Origin: Hyphomicrobiales bacterium
GTDB taxonomy: Bacteria; Pseudomonadota; Alphaproteobacteria; Rhizobiales; Rhizobiaceae
Assembly (NCBI GenBank): GCA_900468625.1
Contig: UBUL01000001.1
Location: forward strand, 230,440-294,439
Length of the DNA stretch: 64,000 nucleotides
Direction: 5' to 3'
A program made the translations under genes and the position numbers. Positions 1-9,466 of the stretch are shown here, in pieces. The notes beneath the pieces were generated by a model. The model searched no databases. It saw only the letters and a program-made list of their open reading frames with translations, and was not told the origin of the DNA. Every line of letters begins with the position of its first letter. The first letter of the stretch is position 1.

Positions 1-81
1 TTCCGTCCGGAATTGCGCAAATAACCAACGCGATAAAGTGTTTTCGCATTTCGGAGAAAAGCGAAAATGCTCTCAAGCAAA

Positions 82-115
82 AAAGCCGGCTGCAGCGATG
101 CGGCCGGCTTTTGCA
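82..115 (-). terminator. Rho-independent terminator of yebC
   Basis: Inverted repeat AGCCGGC (84-90) / GCCGGCT (103-109). On the minus strand it is followed by a run of six T, 16 bases past the yebC stop codon. Confidence 0.8.
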
Positions 116-130
116 ATGGATAGGAACGGG

Positions 131-877
131 TCAGGCCGAGAGCTTGGCCATAACTTCGTCCGAAACTTCGAAGTTCGAATAGACGTTCTGTACGTCGTCA
201 TCGTCTTCAAGGTTTTCGATGAGCTTCATCAGCGACTGGGCCTTTTCTTCGTCGACCGGCACGTTGTTCTGCGCGCGCCAGATCGCCTTCACGGTTTCGG
301 CTTCGCCGAGCGTCGCTTCGAGCGCCTTGGCGACTTCACCGAGGGATTCGAAGGCGCAGATGATCACATGGCCTTCTTCATCGCTTTCGACGTCATCGGC
401 ACCGGCTTCGATCGCCGCTTCCATGACCTTGTCGGCATCGCCGGCGGAAGGCTTGTAGGTGATTTCGCCGACGTGATCGAAAGAGAAGGACACCGAACCG
501 GTTTCGCCAAGCGCACCGCCGGCCTTGGTGAAGATCGAGCGAACGTTGGATGCCGTGCGGTTGCGGTTGTCGGTCAGCGCTTCGACGATGATCGCCGTAC
601 CGCCCGGACCGTAGCCCTCGTAACGGATCGCATCGTAATTCTCGGTGTCGGCACCGGAAGCCTTCTTGATGGCGCGATCGATGTTGTCCTTCGGCATCGA
701 CTGGGCCTTGGCGTTCTGGATTGCCAGACGCAGGCTCGCGTTCATGCTCGGGTCGGGCAAGCCCGATTTGGCAGCGACCGTGATTTCGCGCGCCAGCTTC
801 GAGAACATTTTCGAGCGCACAGAGTCCTGACGACCCTTGCGGTGCATGATGTTTTTAAACTGTGAATGGCCAGCCAT
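131..877 (-). CDS. yebC: YebC/PmpR family (TACO1-type) regulatory protein
   Basis: Encodes 248 residues, the usual length of the family, and opens with the hallmark [18 protein letters not shown]. YebC proteins were first described as transcriptional regulators and are also linked to translation of difficult proline-containing stretches; they are cytosolic. The family start MAGHSQ at 877 was chosen because the open frame continues upstream to 1150 with residues unrelated to the family. It heads the leftward block and is followed by its own terminator. In many proteobacteria the gene sits beside ruvCAB, which is outside this window if present. Confidence 0.95.
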   Translation of the reverse strand: MAGHSQFKNIMHRKGRQDSVRSKMFSKLAREITVAAKSGLPDPSMNASLRLAIQNAKAQSMPKDNIDRAIKKASGADTENYDAIRYEGYGPGGTAIIVEALTDNRNRTASNVRSIFTKAGGALGETGSVSFSFDHVGEITYKPSAGDADKVMEAAIEAGADDVESDEEGHVIICAFESLGEVAKALEATLGEAETVKAIWRAQNNVPVDEEKAQSLMKLIENLEDDDDVQNVYSNFEVSDEVMAKLSA

Positions 878-1011
878 GGCACCCCTGTTCACGTCTTTTG
901 TTGGGAATGGCCGCCTTATAAGAGCGAAGCGGCCTTCATTCAAGTAAAAAGCCGGATAATGGGGATGCGAGACATCAGCCGTCAAGAAGAGCCAAAAACC
1001 GTTCCTCGCAA

Positions 1012-1854
1012 TCAAAGCCCCTTGAGCACATAGATCAGCGGCTTGCGCGGCAAGCTCTTCACCGACACCGTGACGCTCGGTGTCGGCGCGTAACCGACAT
1101 CGAAATCGGGACCGAACAAGGCCAGGAACTGGTCGATCGGCGGTCCCCATCGATGCATCGGCAGGATCAGCGATGAACGCAGCCGCTTGACGACACGGCT
1201 CATGCTGTCGGCGCCCATGGTCAGCCCGCCATCGACCGGCACCATCACCACATCAAGCCGACCGATCTCGGCATATTGCTGGTCGGTCAGCTCGAAATGC
1301 AGATGCCCCAGATGGCCGATGCAGAGGCCCGCCGCCTCGAAGATGAAGATCGAATTGCCATTGGCCTCGATGCCGCCGCCCCAGGAGCGAATGTCGGTCA
1401 CGACATTGCGGATCAACGTATCGCCTACGGTCAGATGGATCTTCGCCGGCTCTCCAGGCACGTCGCTCCACCCGTGTAGCACATATTTGATCGCCGGATC
1501 GGGCGTCAAAGTGTAATGGCTCGGATGCGCCTTGTTCATCGTCACGACTTCGGGCGTATACGGCGGCGGATAGGCGCCGCTGTAATCCGTGGCGATGGAA
1601 ACGCCGCCTGGCGTTTCGATGAAGAACGTCGAGTGGCCAAGAAAGGTGATCTTCACATCACCATCGACGGGGTCATTGGTAAGCGTGGGGCCGGGAGTAG
1701 AAAAGCTGGCGAATGTCGCCTTGGGCAGGGATTGCGCGATCGCCTGGCATTGGCTGGGCTCCGGACGCGCCGGCTTTTGCTGGGCATCCGCCGCGCCCGA
1801 AGCAAAGATCATCATCAGGAAGAACGCGGCAAGGACAGGAAATCCCGGCATCAT
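1012..1854 (-). CDS. Exported metallo-beta-lactamase-fold protein with altered metal motif
   Basis: 280 residues with a signal peptide (about 1-24, ending ASGAADA). The body resembles UlaG/YcbL-like MBL proteins: GHST at 73-76, then a strand-rich core, IGHLGHLH near 178-185 and LPMHRWG near the C-terminus. The canonical HxHxDH metal motif appears as KAHPSH (108-113), so the first His and the Asp are replaced. The protein is therefore probably periplasmic and of uncertain catalytic competence. It reads with yebC but is separated by 134 bases. The substrate is unknown. Confidence 0.75.
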   Translation of the reverse strand: MMPGFPVLAAFFLMMIFASGAADAQQKPARPEPSQCQAIAQSLPKATFASFSTPGPTLTNDPVDGDVKITFLGHSTFFIETPGGVSIATDYSGAYPPPYTPEVVTMNKAHPSHYTLTPDPAIKYVLHGWSDVPGEPAKIHLTVGDTLIRNVVTDIRSWGGGIEANGNSIFIFEAAGLCIGHLGHLHFELTDQQYAEIGRLDVVMVPVDGGLTMGADSMSRVVKRLRSSLILPMHRWGPPIDQFLALFGPDFDVGYAPTPSVTVSVKSLPRKPLIYVLKGL

Positions 1855-1979
1855 GCCATCCCTTCAAGCCAGACATTGGCGAAAGGATGCGGCATGACCC
1901 GAAACAGGTCCAGCGGCAATCAGACGCAATTGCTCACAATCGCGTCATCCCTCGAGAATGATGGATTATCGTCCAGCGA

Positions 1980-2804
1980 TCAGCGCCAGAACTCCGGAAT
2001 GGTTTCAGCAAGCCGCGGGCCGAGCCGCAAGGGCGCGATCTTTTCGGCCAGTCCCGTGACGTCGGAAATCTCGACGCCGACGCCGCAAATTGTCGCAGGC
2101 CCGGAAGCCGCTTCGAACCGTCCCTTCGGCATTTTCGAAATGAACCGGTTGAGCGGTTCTTCCTTTTCCATGCCGAGCGAGGAATCGTAATCGCCGCACA
2201 TGCCGGCATCCGACATATAGGCCGTGCCGCCGTTCAGGATCTGCGCGTCCGCGGTCGGCACATGTGTATGCGTACCGACGACGAAGCTCGCGCGGCCATC
2301 GACGAAATGACCGAAACACTGCTTTTCGCTCGTCGCCTCAGCATGGAAATCGAAAATGATCGCATCCGCCTGCTCCTTCAGCGGGCAGGCATCGAGGATG
2401 GCTTCGGCCGACTTGAAGGGGTCGTCCAGCTCCGGATGCATGAAGACGCGACCCATGATGTTGGCCACGAGAACGCGCGCGCCGTTGCGGGCATAATAAA
2501 GACCGGCCCCACGGCCGGGCGTGCCGGCCGGATAGTTGGCCGGACGCAGGAACTGGTCGTGGCGCTCGCAGAAGACGACGGCTTCCTTCTGGTCCCAGAC
2601 ATGGTTGCCCGTCGTCACGACATCGGCGCCGGCATTGATCGTTTCGAGGAAGATGTCCTCGGTGATGCCGAAGCCGCCGGCGGCATTCTCGCCGTTGACG
2701 ATCACGAAATCGAGCTTCAGGTCGGATGCGAGCCCCGGAAGACGGTCCCATACCGCGGTCCGTCCGGTCTTGCCGACCATATCTCCCAGAAAAAGCAGCC
2801 GCAT
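1980..2804 (-). CDS. TIGR00282/YmdB-type metallophosphoesterase
   Basis: 274 residues with the complete metal-ligand set of YmdB-like phosphodiesterases: D8 in GDMVG, E39/N40 in NGEN, N67/H68 in GNHVWDQ, H154 and GTHTH (H179, H181). B. subtilis YmdB is a dinuclear-metal cyclic-nucleotide phosphodiesterase that affects RNA turnover and developmental choice; the alphaproteobacterial role is not settled. It lies only 3 bases after the 5-formyl-THF cyclo-ligase gene, so the two are cotranscribed, an arrangement common in Rhizobiales. Confidence 0.92.
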   Translation of the reverse strand: MRLLFLGDMVGKTGRTAVWDRLPGLASDLKLDFVIVNGENAAGGFGITEDIFLETINAGADVVTTGNHVWDQKEAVVFCERHDQFLRPANYPAGTPGRGAGLYYARNGARVLVANIMGRVFMHPELDDPFKSAEAILDACPLKEQADAIIFDFHAEATSEKQCFGHFVDGRASFVVGTHTHVPTADAQILNGGTAYMSDAGMCGDYDSSLGMEKEEPLNRFISKMPKGRFEAASGPATICGVGVEISDVTGLAEKIAPLRLGPRLAETIPEFWR

Positions 2805-2807
2805 TCG

Positions 2808-3395
2808 CTATCCAATCACTTCCGAAACGAAATTGAGTCCGCTCTCGGTCAAAATCGCGTCAAGACGGACATCATGCGGCTCAGCTGGTACTGATGGCAC
2901 TTCTTGGCAATCGAATGCAATGCCGATCAGCCGCGGATTCAGGCCTTTTTGATGCAAGCGCTCGATCGCCCGGTCGTAATGACCGGCACCATAGCCGATG
3001 CGATGGCCGCTTCTGTCGAAGGCCGAAAGCGGCACGAGCATGATATCGGGATCGAGCACCGCCGCGTCAGGCCCCGGCCCCGAAGTTCCGAATCCAACCG
3101 GAACCAATGGCACGCCGGCAACGAGCTCACGAAAGACGATCGTGCTGCGGTCAAGGATTACGGGTACGCAAAGCCGCGCCCCACGCTCCCGCAGGCGCGC
3201 CATCAACGGTCTTATGTCCACTTCCGAACGGATCGGCAGAAAGCCGGAGACGATGTCTCCCGGCCCGATATCGATGGCGTCGCCGCCATGCACCACCATG
3301 GCGAGACCCTTTTCGATACGGTCCTCCGCCGGAATGGCGTCCCGTGCCGCCAGGCGCTCGTTGCGGTATCGGGCTTTCAGCTCTTTGGGCGTCAT
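2808..3395 (-). CDS. fau: 5-formyltetrahydrofolate cyclo-ligase
   Basis: 195 residues, family-typical. It starts MTPKELKARYRNER and carries the ATP/substrate loop GYGAGHYDRA near the C-terminus. The enzyme (also called YgfA/MTHFS) makes 5,10-methenyl-THF from 5-formyl-THF with ATP. The ATG at 3395 fits the family, whereas the longer open frame upstream does not. In many proteobacteria this gene adjoins zapA and the 6S RNA. Here those lie at 14.85-15.46 kb on the same strand, with a HAD gene, lpiA/atvA and accessory genes in between. Confidence 0.93.
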   Translation of the reverse strand: MTPKELKARYRNERLAARDAIPAEDRIEKGLAMVVHGGDAIDIGPGDIVSGFLPIRSEVDIRPLMARLRERGARLCVPVILDRSTIVFRELVAGVPLVPVGFGTSGPGPDAAVLDPDIMLVPLSAFDRSGHRIGYGAGHYDRAIERLHQKGLNPRLIGIAFDCQEVPSVPAEPHDVRLDAILTESGLNFVSEVIG

Positions 3396-3501
3396 CGGAT
3401 CTTCGCGAAAATTTATATTATCGCAAGATACATAATGAGCCGGCAGCCCATTGCAAAGCGCGAAAGCGACATGCCGTGGTCGCAGAAGGGAGCGGGCTGC
3501 G

Positions 3502-4227
3502 TCAGCCTTTGCGGATGATCGATAATTTTCCGTCGCCATCCACATGCGCGCGAACATTTTCGTAATTCGGCAGCATGGTGTGATTGGTCTCGATCGGATG
3601 CGAATGCGTGGCGGTGATGACCACCACATCCGCACCAGCCGTCTCGCCCGCCTTGACGCCGGCCAAGACGTCTTCGAACACCAGGCATTCCGACGGACTG
3701 AGGCCAAGGCGCTGCGCTCCGAGGATATAGCCCTGCGGATCGGGCTTGCCGACCTTCACGTCCTCCGCGGTAACCATGAAGCGCGGCACAGGAATTCCGG
3801 CAGCATCCAGCCGCGCCAGCGCCAACCGATAGGGCGACGAGGTGACGATCGCCCAGCGCTCCGGCGGCAATGACGCAAGGAAATCGACGGCACCCGGCAG
3901 CGCGATCACACCTTCGACATCGGCAATCTCGGCTTCGGTGATCTTCAGCGCTTCCGCGACCGGATCGACGCCAGGCAGGTTCAGCTGGCCAATCGTATCC
4001 ACTCCGCGCTTGCCGTGCATGGTCGGCATGAACGTCTCGACATCGAGACCCTGAGCGCGCGCCCAATTGCCCCAGACACGCTCGGCGGCGGCGATCGAAT
4101 TGATGATCGTGCCGTCCATGTCGAACAGGAAGCCGGAATAGGTCTTGGCGAAGGCGGAATTCGATGCGGCGAACAAGGATGGACCTTTCTGGATAAGACG
4201 GTGAGCGGCAGCAAACGCGGCGCTCAT
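3502..4227 (-). CDS. HAD-superfamily (IA) sugar-phosphate phosphatase
   Basis: 241 residues with all four HAD motifs: motif I FLFDMDGT with D36 and D38, motif II near VTSSP, the motif III Lys in KVGKPDP, and motif IV FEDVLAG. The helical cap lies at about 50-110, as in beta-phosphoglucomutase, glycerol-3-phosphatase and the YfbT/YniC type. It probably dephosphorylates a small sugar or polyol phosphate; the substrate cannot be read from sequence. The start at 4227 leaves about 30 residues before motif I, slightly long; a start nearer the motif is possible. Confidence 0.85.
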   Translation of the reverse strand: MSAAFAAAHRLIQKGPSLFAASNSAFAKTYSGFLFDMDGTIINSIAAAERVWGNWARAQGLDVETFMPTMHGKRGVDTIGQLNLPGVDPVAEALKITEAEIADVEGVIALPGAVDFLASLPPERWAIVTSSPYRLALARLDAAGIPVPRFMVTAEDVKVGKPDPQGYILGAQRLGLSPSECLVFEDVLAGVKAGETAGADVVVITATHSHPIETNHTMLPNYENVRAHVDGDGKLSIIRKG

Positions 4228-4337
4228 GATATGAGCTCTTCCCGACTAGCGGCAGCCATCGAAAGAAGCAAATAAATGCTGTGCTGGACGCTCAGGAAAA
4301 GTCGGCCGGAGACAGGTGACTGAGAAAGACGAGAAAG

Positions 4338-4367
4338 GGCGCGCGGCGAACGAGTGTGCCGCGCGCC
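4338..4367 (-). terminator. Terminator of the lpiA-atvA operon
   Basis: Perfect 10-bp arms GGCGCGCGGC/GCCGCGCGCC with a 10-base loop, 8 bases beyond the atvA stop. The downstream tail on the minus strand is CTTTCTCGTCTTTCTC, T-rich but not a pure T run. Confidence 0.6.
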
Positions 4368-4374
4368 ATGACTG

Positions 4375-5772
4375 TTATTCGCCGAGGCGGCTCTTCAGAC
4401 CGTTGATGATGTGGTTTGCAAGTGCCTCATAGTCGTCATCGAAATGGTGGCCGCCATCCATGGCGATAACTTCGGCACCGGTGCCCTTCAGCAGCGGGCA
4501 TGCCACATCCTCGTCGTCGTCCTTGCCGTAGACGCATTGCACCATCTTCGGATTGATGGATTTTAGGTCGCTGACCGGATCGCCACCCTTGCCCTCGCTC
4601 GAAGCGCCGAGCCAGCCCATGACCGAGATCACGTAGTCCACCTTCTGCGACAGCGACAGCAGCGACATCTGCACGATCTTGTCCTTCGCAGCCTGCGGCA
4701 GGCGATTGTAGCTTGCCGGCAGCACATCGGCGCCGAAGGAGTAGCCGACCAGTACCACATGCTTGACCTTGAAGCGCTTGGTGTAGAAGTCGATGATCCT
4801 GGCAAGGTCATTGGCCGTCTGCTGCGGATCCCGCTCCGACCAGAAATAGTGCAGGGAATCGACACCCACGACCGGAATGCCCTGATCCTGCAGATAGCTG
4901 CCGACTTCCTTGTCGATATCGCGCCAGCCGCCATCGCCCGAATAAACGATCGCAAGCGTGTCTTCCGTCGGCGTCGTTTCCATGATGTCGAGAGGCAGGC
5001 CGAGCGGCGACTTCGAGCTGTCGATCGACTTCATCAGATCGGCCAGCGAGGCCTCGAGCGTCGCATAACCATCGGTATTGCCGGAATCCGTGGTCTGGAC
5101 TTCGGGATGCTCTTTCTGGATCTCCGTGACATGGTCGCGTCCATCCTTCGGAGCATTCGGCGTAAAGGTCACGAGGATCGGATTAGGCAGCGCGCCTTCC
5201 TGCAGGCCGAAGGAAACCATGTCGTCATCGGTCTTCTTCTCGGCCGGCGTGCAGAGTTCCTGCTTCAAAGCGATGCCCGCCGTCGGATCGACGGCAAGCG
5301 TACCGGCGACCGTTGCATCCGGCGTCTGGGCCGCGATCGTCAGCGCCATCGCGCCGCCGGCGCCGACGCCAGCGATGACGGGCAGCTGATAGGTGCTGTC
5401 GGCAAAGGAGCGCTGTATCTGCTGGCTCAGCGATTCCAGGTCCGCGACGATATAGATGCAGCCGTCATTCTTGCTGACGTCGTATTTGTTGAGCGAGGCC
5501 AGAAAGGAGGGATAGTCGATGCCGATGACAAGCGAGCCATTGGCAACGAGCTTGTCGGCCACCGCCTTTTCCTTGTCGCCCCAGCCGGCGAGATCGGAAA
5601 TAAGCACGACTTCGTTGGAGACCTTGCCCTGCGGTCGCATGATATGCGGCGCCGGGATCATGCCCAGATCGTATTTGGTATCGTCGGCTTCCGCGCGCGC
5701 CGGACCCGACACCAGCAGGCTCATCGACAAGATGCATGCGAAAGCCAATGACATTGCGTATTTCAAGATCAT
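4375..5772 (-). CDS. atvA: AcvB/AtvA (VirJ-like) periplasmic lysyl-phosphatidylglycerol hydrolase
   Basis: 465 residues. A signal peptide (about 1-27, ending GPARA) is followed by two tandem VirJ-like alpha/beta-hydrolase halves. The C-terminal half is intact: YSGDGGWRD (278-285), nucleophile S345 in GYSFGAD, an acidic stretch near 419-422 and H442/H443. The N-terminal half has the degenerate GVGAGG where the nucleophile elbow should be. Agrobacterium AcvB hydrolyses lysyl-PG, and the R. tropici homologue AtvA is needed for acid tolerance. The start codon overlaps the lpiA stop by 4 bases, so translation is coupled to the synthase. Confidence 0.93.
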   Translation of the reverse strand: MILKYAMSLAFACILSMSLLVSGPARAEADDTKYDLGMIPAPHIMRPQGKVSNEVVLISDLAGWGDKEKAVADKLVANGSLVIGIDYPSFLASLNKYDVSKNDGCIYIVADLESLSQQIQRSFADSTYQLPVIAGVGAGGAMALTIAAQTPDATVAGTLAVDPTAGIALKQELCTPAEKKTDDDMVSFGLQEGALPNPILVTFTPNAPKDGRDHVTEIQKEHPEVQTTDSGNTDGYATLEASLADLMKSIDSSKSPLGLPLDIMETTPTEDTLAIVYSGDGGWRDIDKEVGSYLQDQGIPVVGVDSLHYFWSERDPQQTANDLARIIDFYTKRFKVKHVVLVGYSFGADVLPASYNRLPQAAKDKIVQMSLLSLSQKVDYVISVMGWLGASSEGKGGDPVSDLKSINPKMVQCVYGKDDDEDVACPLLKGTGAEVIAMDGGHHFDDDYEALANHIINGLKSRLGE

Positions 5773-8378
5773 TTCCTCACGACCCCCTTAAGTCCGCCCC
5801 CGATGAGGAATGTGGCATCCATCAACGCGATCATTGGACTGACACCTCCCGAAACCGCCAGATAGCGCGGCTGCCATTCGGGATGGAATTTGGATTTGAA
5901 GGCACGAAGCCCTTTGAAATTGTAAAAGCGCTCGCCGTGCTCGAAGACGGTCCCCCCGACCCTGTCCCATACCGGCGCCGATTCCCGTCTCGACATGCCC
6001 GATAGCGGCGCCATGCCGAGGTTGAAACGGTGAAAGCCCTGTTCCCTAAGATATTCGAGGATCTGCACGAACAGAAAATCCATCGAACCCTTGGGGGCCT
6101 CGGGCGAAAAACGCATCAGGTCGACGGATCCCTCCTCCTTGGTTTCCGTCATCAGAATATTCGCAAAAGCGACGATTTTACCATCCTTTTTCAACACGCC
6201 GATCGGTTGCGAACACACGTATTCCGGATCGAACGCACCAAGCGAGAAGCCCTTTTCCTTGGCATTGTGATCGGCAAGCCATGTATCGGATACATGGGTA
6301 AGCTCATCCATGAACCTGGGTATATCTTGAGGCTCGATAACGGCAAATTCTAGTCCGTCGCGAACCGCGCGGCTCGCGGTCTGCCTAAGGTTGGCCCATT
6401 TGCCGCCCTTGAGCTCGAAATTGGCGAGGTTGACCACGGCCAATTCGCCGAGCTTGAAGGCACGCAGGCCCGCATCCGCGCAATAGGACAGAAGCGCCGG
6501 CGAAATCTGGTAGAACACCGAACGGCAGCCTGCCGCGCGCGCGGTCTCGACGAAACGCCAGATGAGATCGGGCAGCGCCTGGCGCGGACCGACCGGATCG
6601 AAGAGCGCAATCCACGAGCGGCCCTGCTTGCCGTACATGATGAAGGCATCGCCCTTTTCCGAGAACATGATGTTCTTGTCGCCCATGCGCACCAGATTGG
6701 CGTCGGCCACGCCCTGTTTGCGGACGATTTCGACGGCACGCGCCACCGCATCGTCGGTCACCGGCTCCAGGCGCTTCGTTGCGGGACGCAGGAGGCTGAA
6801 GATTGCGATCGCCGACGACAGGATGGAGATGCCGAGTGCCGCGCGAAGGCCGCGCGGCGCCTCGTCGGCGAACTCGAACTGCCACCAGAGCTGATTGCTG
6901 TATCCGACATCGCGGTACACGAAGAACAGGACCACGATGGCACCGATGCAGATCACTGCGATGGCCGTCAGCCAGCCGGCCGTCAGCGTCTGGTTGAGCA
7001 GCGAAGCAGGCCGACTGAACAGGCGACGGCTGATGACGAGGCTGAAGACGAAGAAGGCCAGCAATCCGGCCTCGACGACAGCGATGGCCTTCAGCAGCGA
7101 CAGGAACAGGGCCAGCAGCGCTGAAAAGCTCGACACCCACCAGGCGCCGTCGAGGCGCTGGCTGAGACCGCGCGCCGCCACGATGATCGCAAGCCCGAGA
7201 AGGCTCGAGAGGAAATGCGCACTTTCGACAAGCGACAGCGGCAGGTAATCGGACAGGACGATCAGGTTCTGGTCCGGCGTCGGCGTCACGCTCGAGAAGA
7301 CCAGCATCATGCCGAGCAGCAGCGCGAAGGCCGACAATAGCTGCGGCATGAGGCGGGCGCCGATGCGGCGCATGCTGGAAGCCGCCGGATGATCCACGAA
7401 ACGGCGCAGCTCCGCCACCGATACTGCGGCGATTGCGATGATGAGGGGAATGACGTTGTAGATGACGCGATAGAGGACGAGCGAACTCAGCACGGCATCT
7501 TCATTCACCGAGCTGCCGAGCCAGGCGATGATGATCGTCTCGAAAACGCCGAAACCGGCCGGAACATGGCTGAGCACGCCAAGGCCTACAGCGATGGCAT
7601 AGATGGCGAAGAAGCCCGGCCATCCGATGGAGGTTTCCGGCAGCAACACATAGAGCACGGAGGCCGATGCTGCGATATCGAATGCCGTGACGAGGAACTG
7701 CCGCGACCAGGTGCGCGAATCCGGCAGGCGCACGGCGATCGGTCCGATGCGGACCTCGTGGCCATTGCGGCCGGCATAGACGACGAAAGCCAGCGCCGCG
7801 AGAATGACGATGGCGATCAGCCGCAGCCACAACCCATCGACGCTGATCAGCGGGCCGATCTCGTCGGCGATGACCAGAAGCGCGATAGCTCCCACGGCCG
7901 CAAGACCAAGACCGAAGGCGAGCGTGACGAAGGCGATGACGCGGGTGATGTCGTCGGGCGACAGCCCGAGCCGGGTATAGGCGCGGTAGCGGATCGCACC
8001 GGCGCTGAGCGCGCCGAAGCCCGCGGTATTGCCGACCGCATAGGCGCTGAAGGAGGTCAGCGCCACATGCGGGAACGGCAGCCGCTTGCCGATATATTCC
8101 AGCGCGTTCTGGTCATAATAGATCAGGGAGACGAAACTCAGGCCGGTGAACAGCAGCGCCAGCAGTACCGACGAGATCTTCGTCGTCGTCAAGGCGTGAA
8201 CGACGTCGTCGTAGCGCACTTCGGTGGTCAGGTCGTAGATCGCATAACCGGCGATGCAGAAGACGGCGACGGTAAGAAGAGCGACGATCAGGGTCCGGTA
8301 GCGGTTCAGCAGACCGACGATACCGCGACTCTCTTCCAATTCCTCATCGGCATTTTCCAGATCGATTGGGCTCGACAT
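5769..8378 (-). CDS. lpiA: Lysylphosphatidylglycerol synthase/flippase LpiA (MprF)
   Basis: 869 residues. The first roughly 535 residues are a run of about 14 hydrophobic segments (flippase domain). The last roughly 330 residues form the cytosolic DUF2156/GNAT-like catalytic domain that transfers lysine from Lys-tRNA to phosphatidylglycerol. MprF-type proteins reduce the negative surface charge and protect against cationic peptides and acid. In Rhizobium lpiA is known as low-pH inducible and is cotranscribed with atvA/acvB, exactly the arrangement here. AGGTAG lies just upstream of the ATG at 8378. Confidence 0.95.
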   Translation of the reverse strand: MSSPIDLENADEELEESRGIVGLLNRYRTLIVALLTVAVFCIAGYAIYDLTTEVRYDDVVHALTTTKISSVLLALLFTGLSFVSLIYYDQNALEYIGKRLPFPHVALTSFSAYAVGNTAGFGALSAGAIRYRAYTRLGLSPDDITRVIAFVTLAFGLGLAAVGAIALLVIADEIGPLISVDGLWLRLIAIVILAALAFVVYAGRNGHEVRIGPIAVRLPDSRTWSRQFLVTAFDIAASASVLYVLLPETSIGWPGFFAIYAIAVGLGVLSHVPAGFGVFETIIIAWLGSSVNEDAVLSSLVLYRVIYNVIPLIIAIAAVSVAELRRFVDHPAASSMRRIGARLMPQLLSAFALLLGMMLVFSSVTPTPDQNLIVLSDYLPLSLVESAHFLSSLLGLAIIVAARGLSQRLDGAWWVSSFSALLALFLSLLKAIAVVEAGLLAFFVFSLVISRRLFSRPASLLNQTLTAGWLTAIAVICIGAIVVLFFVYRDVGYSNQLWWQFEFADEAPRGLRAALGISILSSAIAIFSLLRPATKRLEPVTDDAVARAVEIVRKQGVADANLVRMGDKNIMFSEKGDAFIMYGKQGRSWIALFDPVGPRQALPDLIWRFVETARAAGCRSVFYQISPALLSYCADAGLRAFKLGELAVVNLANFELKGGKWANLRQTASRAVRDGLEFAVIEPQDIPRFMDELTHVSDTWLADHNAKEKGFSLGAFDPEYVCSQPIGVLKKDGKIVAFANILMTETKEEGSVDLMRFSPEAPKGSMDFLFVQILEYLREQGFHRFNLGMAPLSGMSRRESAPVWDRVGGTVFEHGERFYNFKGLRAFKSKFHPEWQPRYLAVSGGVSPMIALMDATFLIGGGLKGVVRK

Positions 8379-8844
8379 GCTCTACCTGTTTATATTGACC
8401 TTCTCGGTCCCGATTGTTCGGATGTCCAGTAACACCGGCGATGTGTTTGCGCGTCGCCGTATACACTTCTTTCACAGGCCCGTTATGACGCGCGCTCCCA
8501 TCGTTTTAAATTTAGGCAATTTTGGCGCAGACCCCTGTTCTGCCAGCAATGAATCCGCCGTTATTCAAAGGATTTTGTCATTTCCCCGGCTTTTGAGCTC
8601 ATCCCTACGCGCAAAAGTGATCCTTGCTCCCACCCCCGAGTGCAGCTCCGTATCAGGAATCGGCTGCCCGGTCACCTGCCCTGCCGCGCCTTTCGAACGG
8701 AGATCTCCGTGTCGCCGCATAGGCGCCGGAAAAGCAGATTTTGCCGGATACCCCAGAGCGCGTCACGACGCTAAGTAGATCTCCGTCTTACCCAGTCAAC
8801 CGGATCGCGGAATGAGAGATTGGGGCGCAGCGGCAAATACAAAA
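8379..8844. other. Intergenic region upstream of lpiA
   Basis: About 465 bases with no open frame that looks like a gene on either strand. It must carry the leftward promoter of lpiA. No confident -35/-10 pair or known acid-response box was recognised. The right edge meets the terminator of the SRPBCC gene. Confidence 0.5.
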
Positions 8845-8880
8845 TCGGCTCATCCACGCCAGTTTGCGTGGATGAGCCGA
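8845..8880 (-). terminator. Rho-independent terminator of the SRPBCC gene
   Basis: Perfect 15-bp arms TCGGCTCATCCACGC/GCGTGGATGAGCCGA with a 6-base loop. On the minus strand it is followed by TTTTGTATTT. Confidence 0.85.
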
Positions 8881-8908
8881 GGGAGCCCTTCACTGTATCC
8901 GGGCATTT

Positions 8909-9391
8909 TCAGCGATCCGGCGCTTCCGCCGGTTCGCCACGCATTTCGCTGAGGAAGAACCCTTCACGCAGGTTGATGCCGTATTCGACGAAGGCCTTCA
9001 TGCAGCAGAGCATCTGCGTCCACCCCTCGCAATTCAGATAGGTGCCGCGACGGCCGGCCTCGTCTTCGCGCCAGCCGGATTCTTCGATGATCACAAGCGT
9101 ACCGCCGTCCTCGAGGGCGTCGAAGGTCATCTCCACCTTCGTCCTGTAACGAACGCCATCCTCGCCGGTGCCGCCATCCCAGTGAAAGACGATGCGCTTG
9201 TTTTCCTCCACTTGATTGACCTCGACGGGCGCCTTGTTCCACCAGATGACCGTAGTCCCCGCCACGAGCGGCGCACTCGCCCCGCCGACCGTCGTAAAAT
9301 AGCTCGAAAGCTTCTTCGGATTGACGACCGCATCGAAGACTTCGTCAACCTTGCGGCCGATCCGTCCTGAAATCCGAACATTCAATGTCAT
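8909..9391 (-). CDS. SRPBCC (AHSA1-type) ligand-binding protein
   Basis: 160 residues starting MTLNVRISGRIGRKVDEVFDAV, the usual N-terminal strand and helix of the START/Bet v1-like AHSA1 family. It continues through FHWDGG, KVEMTFDAL and a C-terminal helix (GWTQMLCCMKAFVEYG). Such small hydrophobic-cavity proteins bind or convert unknown ligands. It is divergent from an ArsR-family gene 73 bases away, a very common pairing in which the ArsR protein regulates both. GGAG precedes the ATG. Confidence 0.85.
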   Translation of the reverse strand: MTLNVRISGRIGRKVDEVFDAVVNPKKLSSYFTTVGGASAPLVAGTTVIWWNKAPVEVNQVEENKRIVFHWDGGTGEDGVRYRTKVEMTFDALEDGGTLVIIEESGWREDEAGRRGTYLNCEGWTQMLCCMKAFVEYGINLREGFFLSEMRGEPAEAPDR

Positions 9392-9446
9392 GACATCTGC
9401 TCCGTTGTCCGTTTGTCGCTATCGCTCCATTGCGAGCAGCCCCATT

Positions 9447-9466
9447 ATGTTATAAAAATATAACAT
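9447..9466. promoter_or_regulatory. Palindromic operator between the SRPBCC and arsR-type genes
   Basis: Perfect inverted repeat ATGTTATA-AAAA-TATAACAT. It overlaps the first two bases of the arsR-family ATG at 9465. Position and symmetry suit autoregulation by the neighbouring winged-helix repressor. Confidence 0.65.

Noticed and set aside
8377..8778. Rightward open frame of 133 codons beside lpiA
   Set aside because: No ribosome-binding site, no motif, biased composition, and it lies over the lpiA promoter region.
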